DNA of 64,000 nucleotides from NCBI GenBank assembly GCA_963662175.1, contig OY759215.1:53771213-53835212 (forward strand), written 5' to 3'. The DNA is from Aradus depressus (lineage: Eukaryota; Arthropoda; Insecta; Hemiptera; Aradidae). The translations under genes and the position numbers were made by a program. Below are positions 31,590 through 41,334 of this stretch, piece by piece (positions within the stretch are counted from its first letter, which is position 1; every line of letters begins with the position of its first letter). The notes beneath the pieces are model-generated. The model worked only from the letters and a program-made list of their open reading frames with translations, was not told the DNA's origin and searched no databases.

Positions 31590-31690
31590 TTGTTAGAATA
31601 TGTCAAAACTGTGTTCAGGGGATTTTGAAACGTGAAATTCTGTAGAAAGTTCGTTTTTGGATTTTGATACGAGAACAATACTTCCTTATG
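31590..31690 (+). mobile_element. Family D 3' fragment
   Basis: Text tgtgttcaggggattttgaa, acgtgaaattctgtagaaag and caatacttccttatgcataa matches the end of copies 2 and 3. Confidence 0.65.
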
Positions 31691-32270
31691 CATAAGATAT
31701 AATAATAATAATAATTCTTTATTGCATAGGAAGATGCATGAATCTTATTGCAAGAGATTGGAGTCTTATATACAATAGTGAGCTTATAAACATAATGCAA
31801 AATAAATAAAACAAAGTAATTGATAACATAAAAAGCAGACTCAGGAGAAGAAAATGAAGATCATTCATGCGTATACATAATAGAGATAGATAATAGAAAT
31901 GAAAATGGAAACGGGGGGGGCCATACGTTAATAAGCACTATGGTTGAGGATAACATACAAAATAAATGACTAACTTGGGAATAATAAAAGAAAATGGAAA
32001 ATAAATAACATACTTGAAAATTAACATAAGTAAAAACAATAATAATGTCTAAAGTAGAATAAATTAAATCAGTACAATGCAATAATATTTATGTGCTAAC
32101 CGGCATTGTTTGTCTATGTTGGAGAGCCTTAGTTAGGTAGAGATAGAATCTCTACTTAATATCTCTATCTGTATGCAAAAGGTATAAGAAAGTAACGAAA
32201 AATACTGGAAATGTTCAAGGATAAGAATTTCTAAATATCCCTTTCTCGAATAGGATTAATGAGAAACACT
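31691..32270. other. Unassigned AT-rich DNA
   Basis: A/T-rich with a short G-run at 31913-31920. No supported gene. Confidence 0.45.
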
Positions 32271-32370
32271 TCTTTAGTCGGGCTCATGTCCATGAGAGCG
32301 ACGAAAGAGCACTCTTGTAGTAGGCGATATAGCCTCGTAGTTAAAGCCCGGGCATGAGGGAAAATAACTT
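32271..32370 (+). mobile_element. SINE-1 3' module only
   Basis: Text gtcgggctcatgtccatgag, then agcactcttgtagtaggcg and aaagcccgggcatgag. Only the terminal nested hairpin of the element remains. Confidence 0.85.
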
Positions 32371-32374
32371 ACCC

Positions 32375-32765
32375 TTCAAAAGCACGCAAGATTTGGAGAC
32401 GCTATAACATTATTCGTGTTTGTGTCAATCTCTAGTCGACCTGCAAAAAATTGTATCCCATACAAAACTGTGCCTTCTAGTTTTCTCTACAATTTTTATT
32501 TGAAGTGAGTTTTGATTAGGTCATAAATATAAGCGTTATCTTATAAAATATATAAAAGGCCCCGAAGTAAAGCAGTATCAATTTTCATACAATTTCTGCT
32601 GATTTAAGTTAGCACATGTGAAATTCTTCATCCCAAATTTCAAGTTCATATTTACAATCAACGCAAAAATGGCCAAAAGTATTAAAGGGACCTTGAGAGG
32701 TAAAACTCGATCTCGGATATTCGCGCGACTACAATACTTCCTTAAACTATAAAGTGATAAACCAA
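32375..32765 (+). mobile_element. Family D copy 3
   Basis: Text gacgctataacattattcgt, caatttttatttgaagtgag, aggccccgaagtaaagcagt, aaaatggccaaaagtattaa, gggaccttgagaggtaaaac, cgatctcggatattcgcgcg and actacaatacttccttaaac. Confidence 0.8.
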
Positions 32766-33124
32766 AACAACTAATGACTCTCTTACAGAGAGGTAACTGA
32801 GGCTTCCCACGAAGGCCCGTCCTCCCCTCGAGCCGTCGGAAGGATTGCAGGCATTAGAGGCGGGACTGATCCTATCTGAAAGTCGGATCTGAGCCTGGAT
32901 TAGTAGTGACGGCGGGTCTGCTCTCTCGTCTGTGTCTGTGTGTGTGTGTGTGTGTGTGAGGTAACAGTTCCTGTGAATGTGTCTGTGTCGGCCGATTAGC
33001 CACTGGCCAGGTAACACATCTATCAATATCGGCTTTCAGTCCTTCCATCCACAACATTCTAGTTATTTCATCCTTACAATTGGAAAACTTCCTCAACAAC
33101 TAACTACCCTAAATACTATTATTT
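32766..33124. other. Unassigned DNA with (GT)n
   Basis: (TG)n at 32932-32959. Moderate GC before it, with no recognised coding sequence. Confidence 0.45.
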
Positions 33125-34030
33125 ATTTTAAAATAATGTTTTAACTTTCTTAAACCAATAGTACAACAAAGTATTGTAATCGTGCGAAAATACGAGATCG
33201 AGTTTTCACGTTTCCCATGAATATGTTCTGACCATTTTCGCGACGAAGTCTGTCTCGGTATGTGTTCGTTAGTTATTGTGACTCATGCCCTTTAACAACG
33301 AGGTCGTACTATCAGAGCGCTCTTTTTTATCACTCCGGTGGACATGAGACTGTCTCTTCTGCGGAATTCCTAAATTTTGTCTACTCATGTTTTGTTATCT
33401 AGGGGTCTTTAACGAGTACCTGACATCGTACAGACTCAAGACCATCATTTAATGTCGCATCCAAAGGACGGTGTACTCAAGGTTTTTCACCTACCAGATA
33501 AAAAACCATGGGCCCGGTGTGCATCTCTGTATGTGATAGCGACAATGGGGAAAGTTCGAACAGATTATAGCTATGCACTTGAAATTTGAAATGAAGAAGT
33601 CACTTGCACTAACTTAGATCTCATTAGATTTTGGAAGAAATCGGACGAAAAATGGGACCACATTACTTCAGGGCCTAAGTACATTTTACACGATACCACT
33701 TTTATTTATGACCTAATCAATAATCTGTACAAGTAAAAAATATAGAGAAAACTAAAGGACACGTTTTACATCTCATATGGTTTTCGAGATACTTGCTGAA
33801 AACGGTCCTGAAATTTCGTTTTGAAACACATATTTCTAAACGTTTCCAAGATTTACCCGAAAACGGTTAGTCCTTCGAAAAAGGTTCTTATTAAAATTAT
33901 CCTTATTAAATTCGCTAACGAGTCCTTTGGTTGGAGATAGGATCTCAATGAATGTAAAATAAATTTCCGTAGGAAATATTTCAAAGTAATGTTGAAATGG
34001 GATTGCGTAGCAACGAATTATAAAATATAT
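33125..34030 (-). mobile_element. Family D copy 4, minus strand, split by SINE-1
   Basis: The left piece (33125-33270) carries caaagtattgtaatcgtgcg and atacgagatcgagttttcac, the inverse of the family D end. The right piece (33531-34030) carries tgggaccacattacttcagg, gacacgttttacatctcata, ggttagtccttcgaaaaagg and ggttggagataggatctcaa. Between them sits a minus-strand SINE-1, so the SINE inserted after family D spread. Confidence 0.8.
33271..33530 (-). mobile_element. SINE-1, minus strand, inside family D
   Basis: agttattgtgactcatgccc to accagataaaaaaccatggg; all body modules present with substitutions, tRNA head missing. Confidence 0.88.
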
Positions 34031-34049
34031 AAGTATATACTAATAACGA

Positions 34050-34212
34050 GTTAGTTATTGCATGCCCAGGCTTTAACTTCGAGGTCATATCGCCTACTAC
34101 CAGAGCGGTCTTTCGTCGCTCTGGAGGACATGAGCCCTACTTTACTACGGGAGTCCTAAATTTTGCTTACACTAAATTTTTATTCAACTAGGGAGGGGGC
34201 TTTACGAGTTTC
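34050..34212 (-). mobile_element. SINE-1, 3' half, minus strand
   Basis: gttagttattgcatgcccag, tcgcctactaccagagcggt, actacgggagtcctaaattt, then a damaged aactagggagggggctttac where the copy ends. Confidence 0.85.
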
Positions 34213-34289
34213 TTCTGAGAGGTGAAAAAAAGACACAGAAGAATGGCCAATATTTATTAATTTATAAGATTTCTTTAAAAAAAAATTAA

Positions 34290-34695
34290 TTTAATGTTTT
34301 TTTTTATGTTCCAACCTTAGTTTTTAATTTTATAATTTTACATATATATAATTATCTACATAATGTAGATTTAAGCAAATAAACCCAAATATTGGTTCAC
34401 TAAATTCTATGCTATTCATTTTCCCTGATGACCCAGTAAAGATAATTTAAAAAACCTTTGGACTGGATTTAACATTTTTACAAAATTTAGAAAAATAATA
34501 TGGCATCTCTTTAGAAATCCAAATGAAAAGTTTGTTAATTTGATTTTTTTTAAATAGCGTGCACTTTCTTCAAAATTGCACGTCTTGAACTTTTGATACT
34601 TTTAGGACTCTTTTCGGAAACTACTGTAGAAATCAAAATTTAGTAAAAGACCAGAAATACAATTTCTACAGGAAATGTGGTAATTTTATTATTTT
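34290..34695 (+). repeat. Family P dispersed repeat, copy 2
   Basis: Partner of 18400-18815 in the same orientation, about 80-85% alike by eye. The copy has aaattgcacgtcttgaactt and agaaatacaatttctacagg. Confidence 0.85.
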
Positions 34696-34744
34696 ATTTA
34701 ACATAAATGTCTATTATACAGTATATACCTATAAGTACTAATCT

Positions 34745-34945
34745 TTTTTTAGGGGATAGGCTTAACACAGAAAATAATTGCTGGTGTAATGAATGTATCG
34801 ACGTGAAATTTAGTATAAAGATTCAGAAACCTGTAAGTCAAATATTGAGTTTTTGCCCAAACTGTCGATTGGCTTTTGAGATAGTGCAAAAACGTAATTG
34901 ATTAATTGGCGCTGGGGAAGTACATGGCGGGTGATTCAAGGACAT
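34745..34945 (+). mobile_element. HLE 3' fragment
   Basis: tgctggtgtaatgaatgtat, gacgtgaaatttagtataaa, ttggcttttgagatagtgca, gcgctggggaagtacatggc and a hairpin remnant gggtgattcaagg. Confidence 0.8.
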
Positions 34946-35527
34946 GTTGGTCTGAGAGGGAGGGCTATGATGGGTGCTACTAAGATGACCTCTACATAAA
35001 GAAGGATTAGCGAGTATCGTACAACACAGACACATTGTAGCCTCTCTCGCTATAAAGCCAGACCGGGCTGTCTCTCCAAGATCCGACATTTACGACACCA
35101 TCAGGTTCCATGTTTCCAATCTGTAATACAATCCTTTTCAGCTCCTCTTAGATCCCAGGATTATCTTTGGCATCTTCTCTATATATGTCTCTCTGGTGCA
35201 AATTTTCATCTCTTTTAAACAACATTTCTTTAGATTACTATTATGTTCTTATATTTTCTTTTATGACATTCGTTTCATTTAATGTCGTATTAACTTCATT
35301 CATGTTATATTTTTTTATTACTTTCCCACGTGGGAAAGTTATATTATCATGAAAATAGACGAATTCAATTTATTTCTTGTTACTTGAGTGTAGGGAAACA
35401 CGTAAAACCGAGATCGATAATTATCTTCAGCCCTATAACCTGCTTTCCAACATTATATTTGAAACAATTAATATATAATGTATTGTTTAAATGCTGTATT
35501 CTGAAAAGTTGTGATATATATTCTACG
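34946..35527. other. Unassigned DNA
   Basis: Short frames on both strands (34838-35089 minus, 35167-35352 plus) show no motif. A short cccacgtggg palindrome lies at 35326-35335. Confidence 0.4.
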
Positions 35528-35535
35528 TATATAAA

Positions 35536-36163
35536 CAGGGGCGTAGCCAGGATTTTGAGGAGGGGGGGGGGGGGGCAAAGTTAGGCTAAGAGGATGGGGG
35601 GTATAGACTCCCGGGGGCACAGCAGTTTCCGTGGTTAGCGTTGCAGACTTTTTGTTATTAATTTGGGAGACTCGGACCTCTAGAAGCTCCCCCTGGGGTA
35701 ACCACTGACTGTAATATTTAAGTTGAATTTACATGAGCAGCAAAAATGCAAAGCGCAGCAGCAGCAAATGCACGCTATGGTTTCTGTGCTTTTAGAATTA
35801 ATTGACTCACATCCATTAGTGTGCATTTGCTGCTGCTGCGCTTTGCATTTTTACTGCGTATGTAAAATCAGCTTCAAGAGTATCAAGTATAACATAAATG
35901 ACGATTTTGAGCGAGGAAATGAAATGATGGAATTCATGTACAATTGAATAAATGTAATATGACTTGTTTTGTACATGTACATTTATGTAACAGCTGATTG
36001 TTGATTTAGGAATAAGATGCACGGGAAATTTGAAAATCCTATTGGTAACTTGCAAGCAATCCATTTTTAATAAAAACAATTTAATTTTTATCTTGGTTTT
36101 TTGCTCTGGCCAGGGGGGGGCATGTGTCCCTCCCCCCTGCCCCCCCCCCTGGCTACGCCCATG
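35536..36163. mobile_element. hAT-like non-autonomous element with 8-bp target duplication
   Basis: The ends CAGGGGCGTAGCCAGgattt and its inverse CTGGCTACGCCCATG are terminal inverted repeats of about 15 bp with one mismatch. CAGGG(G)CGTAGCCAG is a typical hAT terminus. The flanks TATATAAA (35528-35535) and TATATAAT (36164-36171) form an 8-bp duplication with one change, as expected for hAT. G- and C-runs lie just inside the ends. No transposase is encoded. The centre holds a perfect inverted repeat. Confidence 0.85.
35743..35852. repeat. Perfect 32-bp inverted repeat in the hAT-like element
   Basis: 35743-35774 (aaaaatgcaaagcgcagcag running to caaatgcac) is exactly the inverse of 35821-35852, with a 46-base loop. 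An exact match over 32 bp while the element ends carry mismatches implies recent origin or gene conversion. Confidence 0.95.
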
Positions 36164-36183
36164 TATATAATATGTGTAAGTGT

Positions 36184-36213
36184 GCCAAAAAAAAAAAAAA
36201 AAAAAAAAAAAAA
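36184..36213. repeat. Poly-A run
   Basis: About 27 As just after the hAT-like element. I found no SINE or LINE body to its left that it would belong to. Confidence 0.8.
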
Positions 36214-36280
36214 TTGGGTTTTGAATGGAAAGTGTATTGACGGGTAGAGTAGACTTAATGTGGAATTAGAAAAAGTCGTG

Positions 36281-36670
36281 GCTGAATGGCCGGCAATGTA
36301 TTATTTTTCCTCAGCTAATTAATCAATTAAATTTCCTCTATCCCTCTTAACCAATAGACCGTTAGAGCTACATATAACGTAGGGGCTTTTGAATCCTTAT
36401 ACTAAATTTGGAATCGATTAGGGTTTTTGTGCCGAGCTCCCCCCCCCCCCCCCCCCCCCCTCCACTCTGATCTCATTCAAATTGAAAATTAGTAGGTGCT
36501 GTACTTGTGGAGTTTTGCATTTAATTATAAGATTTCATATCATGACATTCATGACATCGGCAGTTATTGAGATTTTTGTGTTGAACCCTCCTTCTCTTCT
36601 GCTGATTACGCTGAAAATTAAACGTTGTCGTTCTCATGGGATTTTGAACTTACAAATGAAACTTATTGTC
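36281..36670 (-). mobile_element. HLE copy, minus strand
   Basis: tggctgaatggccggcaatg (damaged hairpin), attaatcaattaaatttcct, ccaatagaccgttagagcta, a C-run at 36438-36460, tcatgacatcggcagttatt and aaattaaacgttgtcgttct. Confidence 0.8.
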
Positions 36671-36955
36671 AATAAAGGGCTTCGGAAAGCCGAAATGCGA
36701 TGAAAACTCAACATCAATTTTTTAAATTATATTTTTTTTTAATGTATCATAATTTTTATTTATTTTTTCCTTTTTTATTTTATTATTATTTGTTGAACTC
36801 TGTGTTTTTTTGTTTTTTTCTTACACTTTATAATTAAATAGATGTAAACCATTTTATATGTTCGGGCGATGATAACCATTGCATTTTTTCGCTCTAAAAC
36901 CACAGTATTTATCTCTGGAAAAAGTTATATATATATTGCATTCCATCCATGATAG
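36671..36955. other. Unassigned AT-rich DNA
   Basis: T-rich; no feature recognised. Confidence 0.45.
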
Positions 36956-36966
36956 TATTAACTATT

Positions 36967-37260
36967 GGGGCGCCGGTAGTACAGGGGTAGCGTTCTAGCC
37001 TATTGAGCTTAAGATCGTGAGTTTCAAACCCGGCCGAGACTCTAAGGTCTTTTATCTGAGAGGTGAAATAACGTTGAGCACGCCATCCTTCGGATGGGAC
37101 ATTAAGGTACTTGATAAGGTGAATAAACCTAGGTAGGCAAAAAGTAGGACTCCCACAGTAGAGTCGGGCTCATGTTCACTAGAGTGACGAAAGCGCGCTC
37201 TGGTAGTAGACGAAATGACCTTGTGTTAAAGCCCGGGCATGTGTCATAATAACTAACTAA
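36967..37260 (+). mobile_element. SINE-1, nearly full length, 11-bp target-site duplication
   Basis: 294 bp from ggggcgccggtagtacaggg to cataataactaactaa. The tgtacgatgtcagg module is deleted. TATTAACTATT lies exactly at both ends (36956-36966 and 37261-37271). Confidence 0.95.
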
Positions 37261-37438
37261 TATTAACTATTAAGTTATCCTTTTTTTCAAATAAATGTAT
37301 CTCTCTGATCGGTTTACCGGATATTTTCCCTAAAGTGCTCAATCACGTGAGAATGTACCTACTAGAACATGTTGTACCGATACAAGAGGAGCTGTGTCGG
37401 TGCATTTCTGTATTTAATGTAACTTTTGTCCTATAACG

Positions 37439-37591
37439 ATGAACAGGCCAATATGGAGTCCATGTGGAACATCAAAGATTGGGCATATTTCTGCTCATTC
37501 ACCTAATTATCCATTTGTAAAAGTACGTTTCAAGGGAACTAAGTGCCTACTGGAAGAAGTACCTGAAGAATCGCTGTATCATCAGAATATG
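37439..37591 (+). CDS. Candidate first coding exon, unknown product
   Basis: From ATG 37439, with an in-frame stop 24 bases upstream, the frame is open for 51 codons to an excellent donor (aatatg|gtaagtatc) at phase 0. The residues look coded rather than random: MNRPIWSPCGTSKIGH, FVKVRFKGTKCLLEEVPEES and LYHQNM. Codon use is less A/T-biased than in nearby chance frames. The next exon was not found: a large HLE starts 100 bases further on. Alternatively an acceptor at gatgaacag (37446) makes this an internal exon. The family is not recognised. Confidence 0.42.
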
Positions 37592-37694
37592 GTAAGTATC
37601 GAGTATCCATTGGGTAGAATTACCAATAGCGTACAACACAGAGTACTAGTATCCAAGTTCATTTTGCTGCTTCTCGGAAGAAATACAGAACACA

Positions 37695-38625
37695 TTTATT
37701 TACTTCCTCCAGCTGTACAAAGAATTGGGGCAGTTATGTAAACGGTTAAATATTCGATGTTATGTTTTCAACGGAATTTCATGTTTTCCGATCCCCTGAT
37801 TCAAATACTGGAAAAATGAATTTCTGTCTGCATGTGTGTTAGGGAAGTAAACATTATGTCTGTATGTGTGTTAGAGAAGTAAACATTCTGTATGTATGTG
37901 TGTAAGGGAAGTAAACATTCTGTCTGTCTGTTTGTTAGGGAAGTAAACATTCTGTCTGTCTGTCTGTTAGGGAAGTAAACATTCTGTCTGTCTGTGTGTT
38001 AGGGAAGTAATCATTCTGTCTGTCTGTGTGTTAGGGAAGTAAACATTCTGTCTGTCTGTGTGTGCCTGTGAACAAGATAACTCCCGATAGAATGAATGTA
38101 TCGATATGAAATTTCATATGTACATTCAAAACCGAATAAGGACTACACCTCTTAATTTCCAGCAGAATCAGAAAAGGGGGAAGGGGGACAAACACAAAAA
38201 GACTGTTAACTGCCGTTGAAATAAATGTATCGACACGAAATTTCAAGTGAAAATTCAATGCCCTATAGAGACACTTTTCAATTTTCAGCGGAATGAGCTA
38301 AAGGAGAGGAGAGGGTGGGGTCAACTCAAAAAATCCAATAACTGTCGATGTAATGAATGCATCGAGATGACATTTTATATTTAAATTCAAAACCACGTAA
38401 GGATGGCTCATCGAAGAGAAGAGGGGATCAGAGAAGGGGGATTCAACTCAACTACTCTAATAACTGCCGATATAATGAATTTATAGACACAATTTGTTAT
38501 GAAGATTTAGTATATATTCCCTATGTAAGTCAAATATTTAGTTTTCGGCTTTGGGGGGAAATAGAAAACGGAATTGATTAGTTCCTATGGGCAAGTACAT
38601 AGCCGGTAATTGATCGAGGACTTTT
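37695..38625 (+). mobile_element. HLE copy, long, with expanded microsatellite block
   Basis: The 5' end is ttacttcctccagctgtaca followed by aagaattggggcagttatg. It continues with aacggaatttcatgttttcc, the 32-bp tandem block, four internal units (gccgttgaaataaatgtatc and gtcgatgtaatgaatgcatc are two box forms), and the 3' end ggcaagtacatagccggtaa followed by a T-run. Confidence 0.88.
37823..38062. repeat. Tandem array, 32-bp unit, about seven copies
   Basis: The unit is tgtgtgttagggaagtaaac followed by attctgtctgtc. It is built from the HLE GTCT microsatellite plus ggaagtaaac, which resembles the HLE terminus. It expanded only in this copy. Confidence 0.95.
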
Positions 38626-39237
38626 TTATTAATCCATAAGTAGCTTTGAGAAGTGCCATGTCTTTTTTTTTAGACAATGGTTGAAGAAAGGTGGGAGTAA
38701 GGATTTGTGGTGAGAGGATTGCACGTATTGTGTCCTTCGAGTCTGTTCGTGATGGTGCATTAGTTAATGCAGTCGGCGGTCTCAGATCAGACGGACGGTA
38801 CCAATGGCAGAACAAAACAAGGTAACTACCCTCTCAGACAGCTAGCTACCGAACAGAGTCTTTTGTCTTCTAGTTTACTGTTCGGAGTTGGCAGTCCGCC
38901 GATCCTTATGTTTAGCACATCTTGAGAAAACTAGAACTAAGTCGAGTATGAGTTACAATTTGCAGAAATCGAGGACGCAACTGTAATTGCTGGAGATCAT
39001 TTACTAAACCTAGATTGTGTAACTGCGCCTGGTGGGAAAACTTTGGTCAGACCTAAGAAAAATTAGCTGCGATAAGAATTACCTCATAAGCAAATCTATG
39101 TTCATCATGTAAAGAATTAACATTGAAAGAATCAAAGTTTCATTAAAATAGAAACTTCTTGTTCCCTCGCTAACTCGAACAATTTCGTGGATAAAATCCG
39201 GAAAAGTCCACGAAGTTTCTCTGAGGGAATCTTTCTA
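38626..39237. other. Unassigned DNA
   Basis: No gene recognised. The last 40 bases (agtttctctgagggaatctt) are repeated near 40661 in a similar context. Confidence 0.4.
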
Positions 39238-39870
39238 CATTTTAATTCCCCAGCTATACGAAGTATAGAGGAAGTTATGTAATCGGACAAAAATTCGATG
39301 CAGACTTTTCAACGGAATTTGGTGTTTTCCGACCTACTGATTCCAAATATGAAAGAAAAAGTCTGTCAGTATGTGTGTGTGTGTTTGAATACGATAACTC
39401 TCGAAAGAATGATTGTATCGACAGGAAATTTTATAAGTGAATCCAGAACACTCTAACGACCAAAATTATTGCGTTTCAGCTAAATTAATCGAAGGGAGGG
39501 GGTAGATTAGGGTGGAAGCTTAACATAAAAACTCTAATGACTGCCGATAGAATGAATGTATCAACATAAAATTTCATATTTGAAGTCAAAACCCAATTAG
39601 GACATAACCTGTCAAATTTCAGCAATTGCTGCCTAAGAGAAGCGGAGGTTCAGGGAAGTGGGCTTAATTCACAAACACTGATAACTGCCGATGTAATGAA
39701 TTTATCGACTCACAATTTAGTTTGAATATTTAGATGCCCCTATGTAAATCAACTATTGAATATTAGAGCAAACGGTCGACTGGAGGGGGGTGAAAAATTA
39801 ATTAATTCGTTCTGGGGAAGTACCAATGTATTGTATGTACCGTTGATTCACCGACGATTTTTTTTTTTTT
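39238..39870 (+). mobile_element. HLE copy, near full length
   Basis: A clear 5' palindrome (attccccagctatacgaagt/atagaggaagtt), aattcgatgcagacttttca, microsatellite gtatgtgtgtgtgtgtt, three internal units, ttcgttctggggaagtacca, hairpin ccgttgattcaccgacgatt and T-run. Confidence 0.9.
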
Positions 39871-40329
39871 TTGTAGGGGGATTTTTTTTTATTTATTTAA
39901 TCCCTCCCTTAAAACTTCCATAGACCAGATTAACTGGTGTTGAATTTATGAGACCACTGGTTAAGAAATTGTAAAATAGTACAGATAATTACGATCAACG
40001 CAACCACTGAAGGTTTCCGAAGGTCAACATGCCATTGAAGTACTAACCTGTAGGTTGTACCGGAAAGAAGTAACCATCAATGTTCCCAGAGAAGCCTAAG
40101 AAACCCTTTTCATTTGATTTTGTGTGTATTAGATATTTTATTGTATTTTTGAAAATACATAGGAACTGATTATTGTACTTGTTTCTATATAAAATAGTTT
40201 TTTAAAACAAATAACGACAATAATGTAATAATGGAATTATTATTATATTTATAATTGCAATGAAGTTTAGTAGGACTATACTAAAATAGGACGTAAGTAG
40301 GACTATAATAAAATATACTATTAGCAGGA
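39871..40329. other. Unassigned DNA with a family E scrap
   Basis: Bases 40050-40115 (ggaaagaagtaaccatcaat, cagagaagcctaagaaaccc) match the 3' part of family E. The rest is AT-rich. Confidence 0.5.
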
Positions 40330-40535
40330 AGTCACCTATAGATTTTCAGCCAAATCGGCCGAAGGGATGGGGGATGAGAGGGGGCTCAACTCAAAAACCC
40401 TAATAATTCTCGATGTATGGATTTATCGATACGTAAGTCAGCTATTGATTATATATTGGGGGGCGAACAAATAATTGAATAATTCGTTCAGGGGAAGAAC
40501 ATCACCGGTGATTCACCGAGACTTTTTTAAATATT
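40330..40535 (+). mobile_element. HLE 3' fragment
   Basis: Text cagccaaatcggccgaaggg, then tcgttcaggggaagaacatc and the intact hairpin accggtgattcaccg followed by agactttttt. Confidence 0.85.
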
Positions 40536-41334
40536 TTTTACTTCTTACCTCAACCTACATAACCTCATCCAAAACTTTCTGGAAGAGGGTCTCTTTAAAA
40601 AAAAGCCTCAGGGCCCCCAAAACCTGCTATCTCTGGTGGAAAATGTGGACAAATCTACAAAGTTCTCTGAGGGAATCTTTCTAGAATTTGTTTTTCATTT
40701 TGAGTGTAATGTTTCCATTAGAAGACCATAACAAGGACCAGAAAAACTGGTGTAAAATTTATGAGCCTACTTCTGTTAAATCGATTAAGGCTAAGGAAGC
40801 TTCTCAAATAAGCGTTTCAACTAACAAATTTTTTTTTTTTTCGTTTTTTTGAAAAGTTTCTAATAAAAAACAAACAAATGAGAATGAAATAGACGAGATT
40901 AAAAAGAAGAAGAAAAAAAAAAAAAAAAACGGAGAGGAGAATTGAGGATGTAATCAAATGGATAAGAAGGGAGGGACAAACTAGGCGGAACAGATGCGAC
41001 TAGTCACAGTTCTCGGAGTAGCAGTGATGTGTGTCTGGTCACTGTGAACCTACCGTGAAACTGACCACGGAATTACAGATAATCCCTAATGGAATAATAT
41101 CTGGGTGAGGAGAACAACTCGGGCTTTTCAGTTAATATCTTCTAAGGAGACGGGAGCAGTGAAATATAATTATTTTCTTTCATAAATTTCAGCCAAAACA
41201 CTAATCACAGTTTTACAGAGATCAATTTATTATTTATTTACTGAAAGTGAACGGTTTGTTTCTGTATTGTCTGTACTTCTTATGAGCCTTCTATAAATTA
41301 AGTAATACAATTTTTGAAACTCCCGTCCCTCTAT
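40536..41334. other. Unassigned DNA; purine tract
   Basis: An A/G-rich tract lies at 40905-40935. No supported gene. Confidence 0.45.

Noticed and set aside
37439..37741. 100-codon open frame taken as a single exon
   Set aside because: The coding-like character stops at the donor at 37592. The rest runs into an HLE 5' end.
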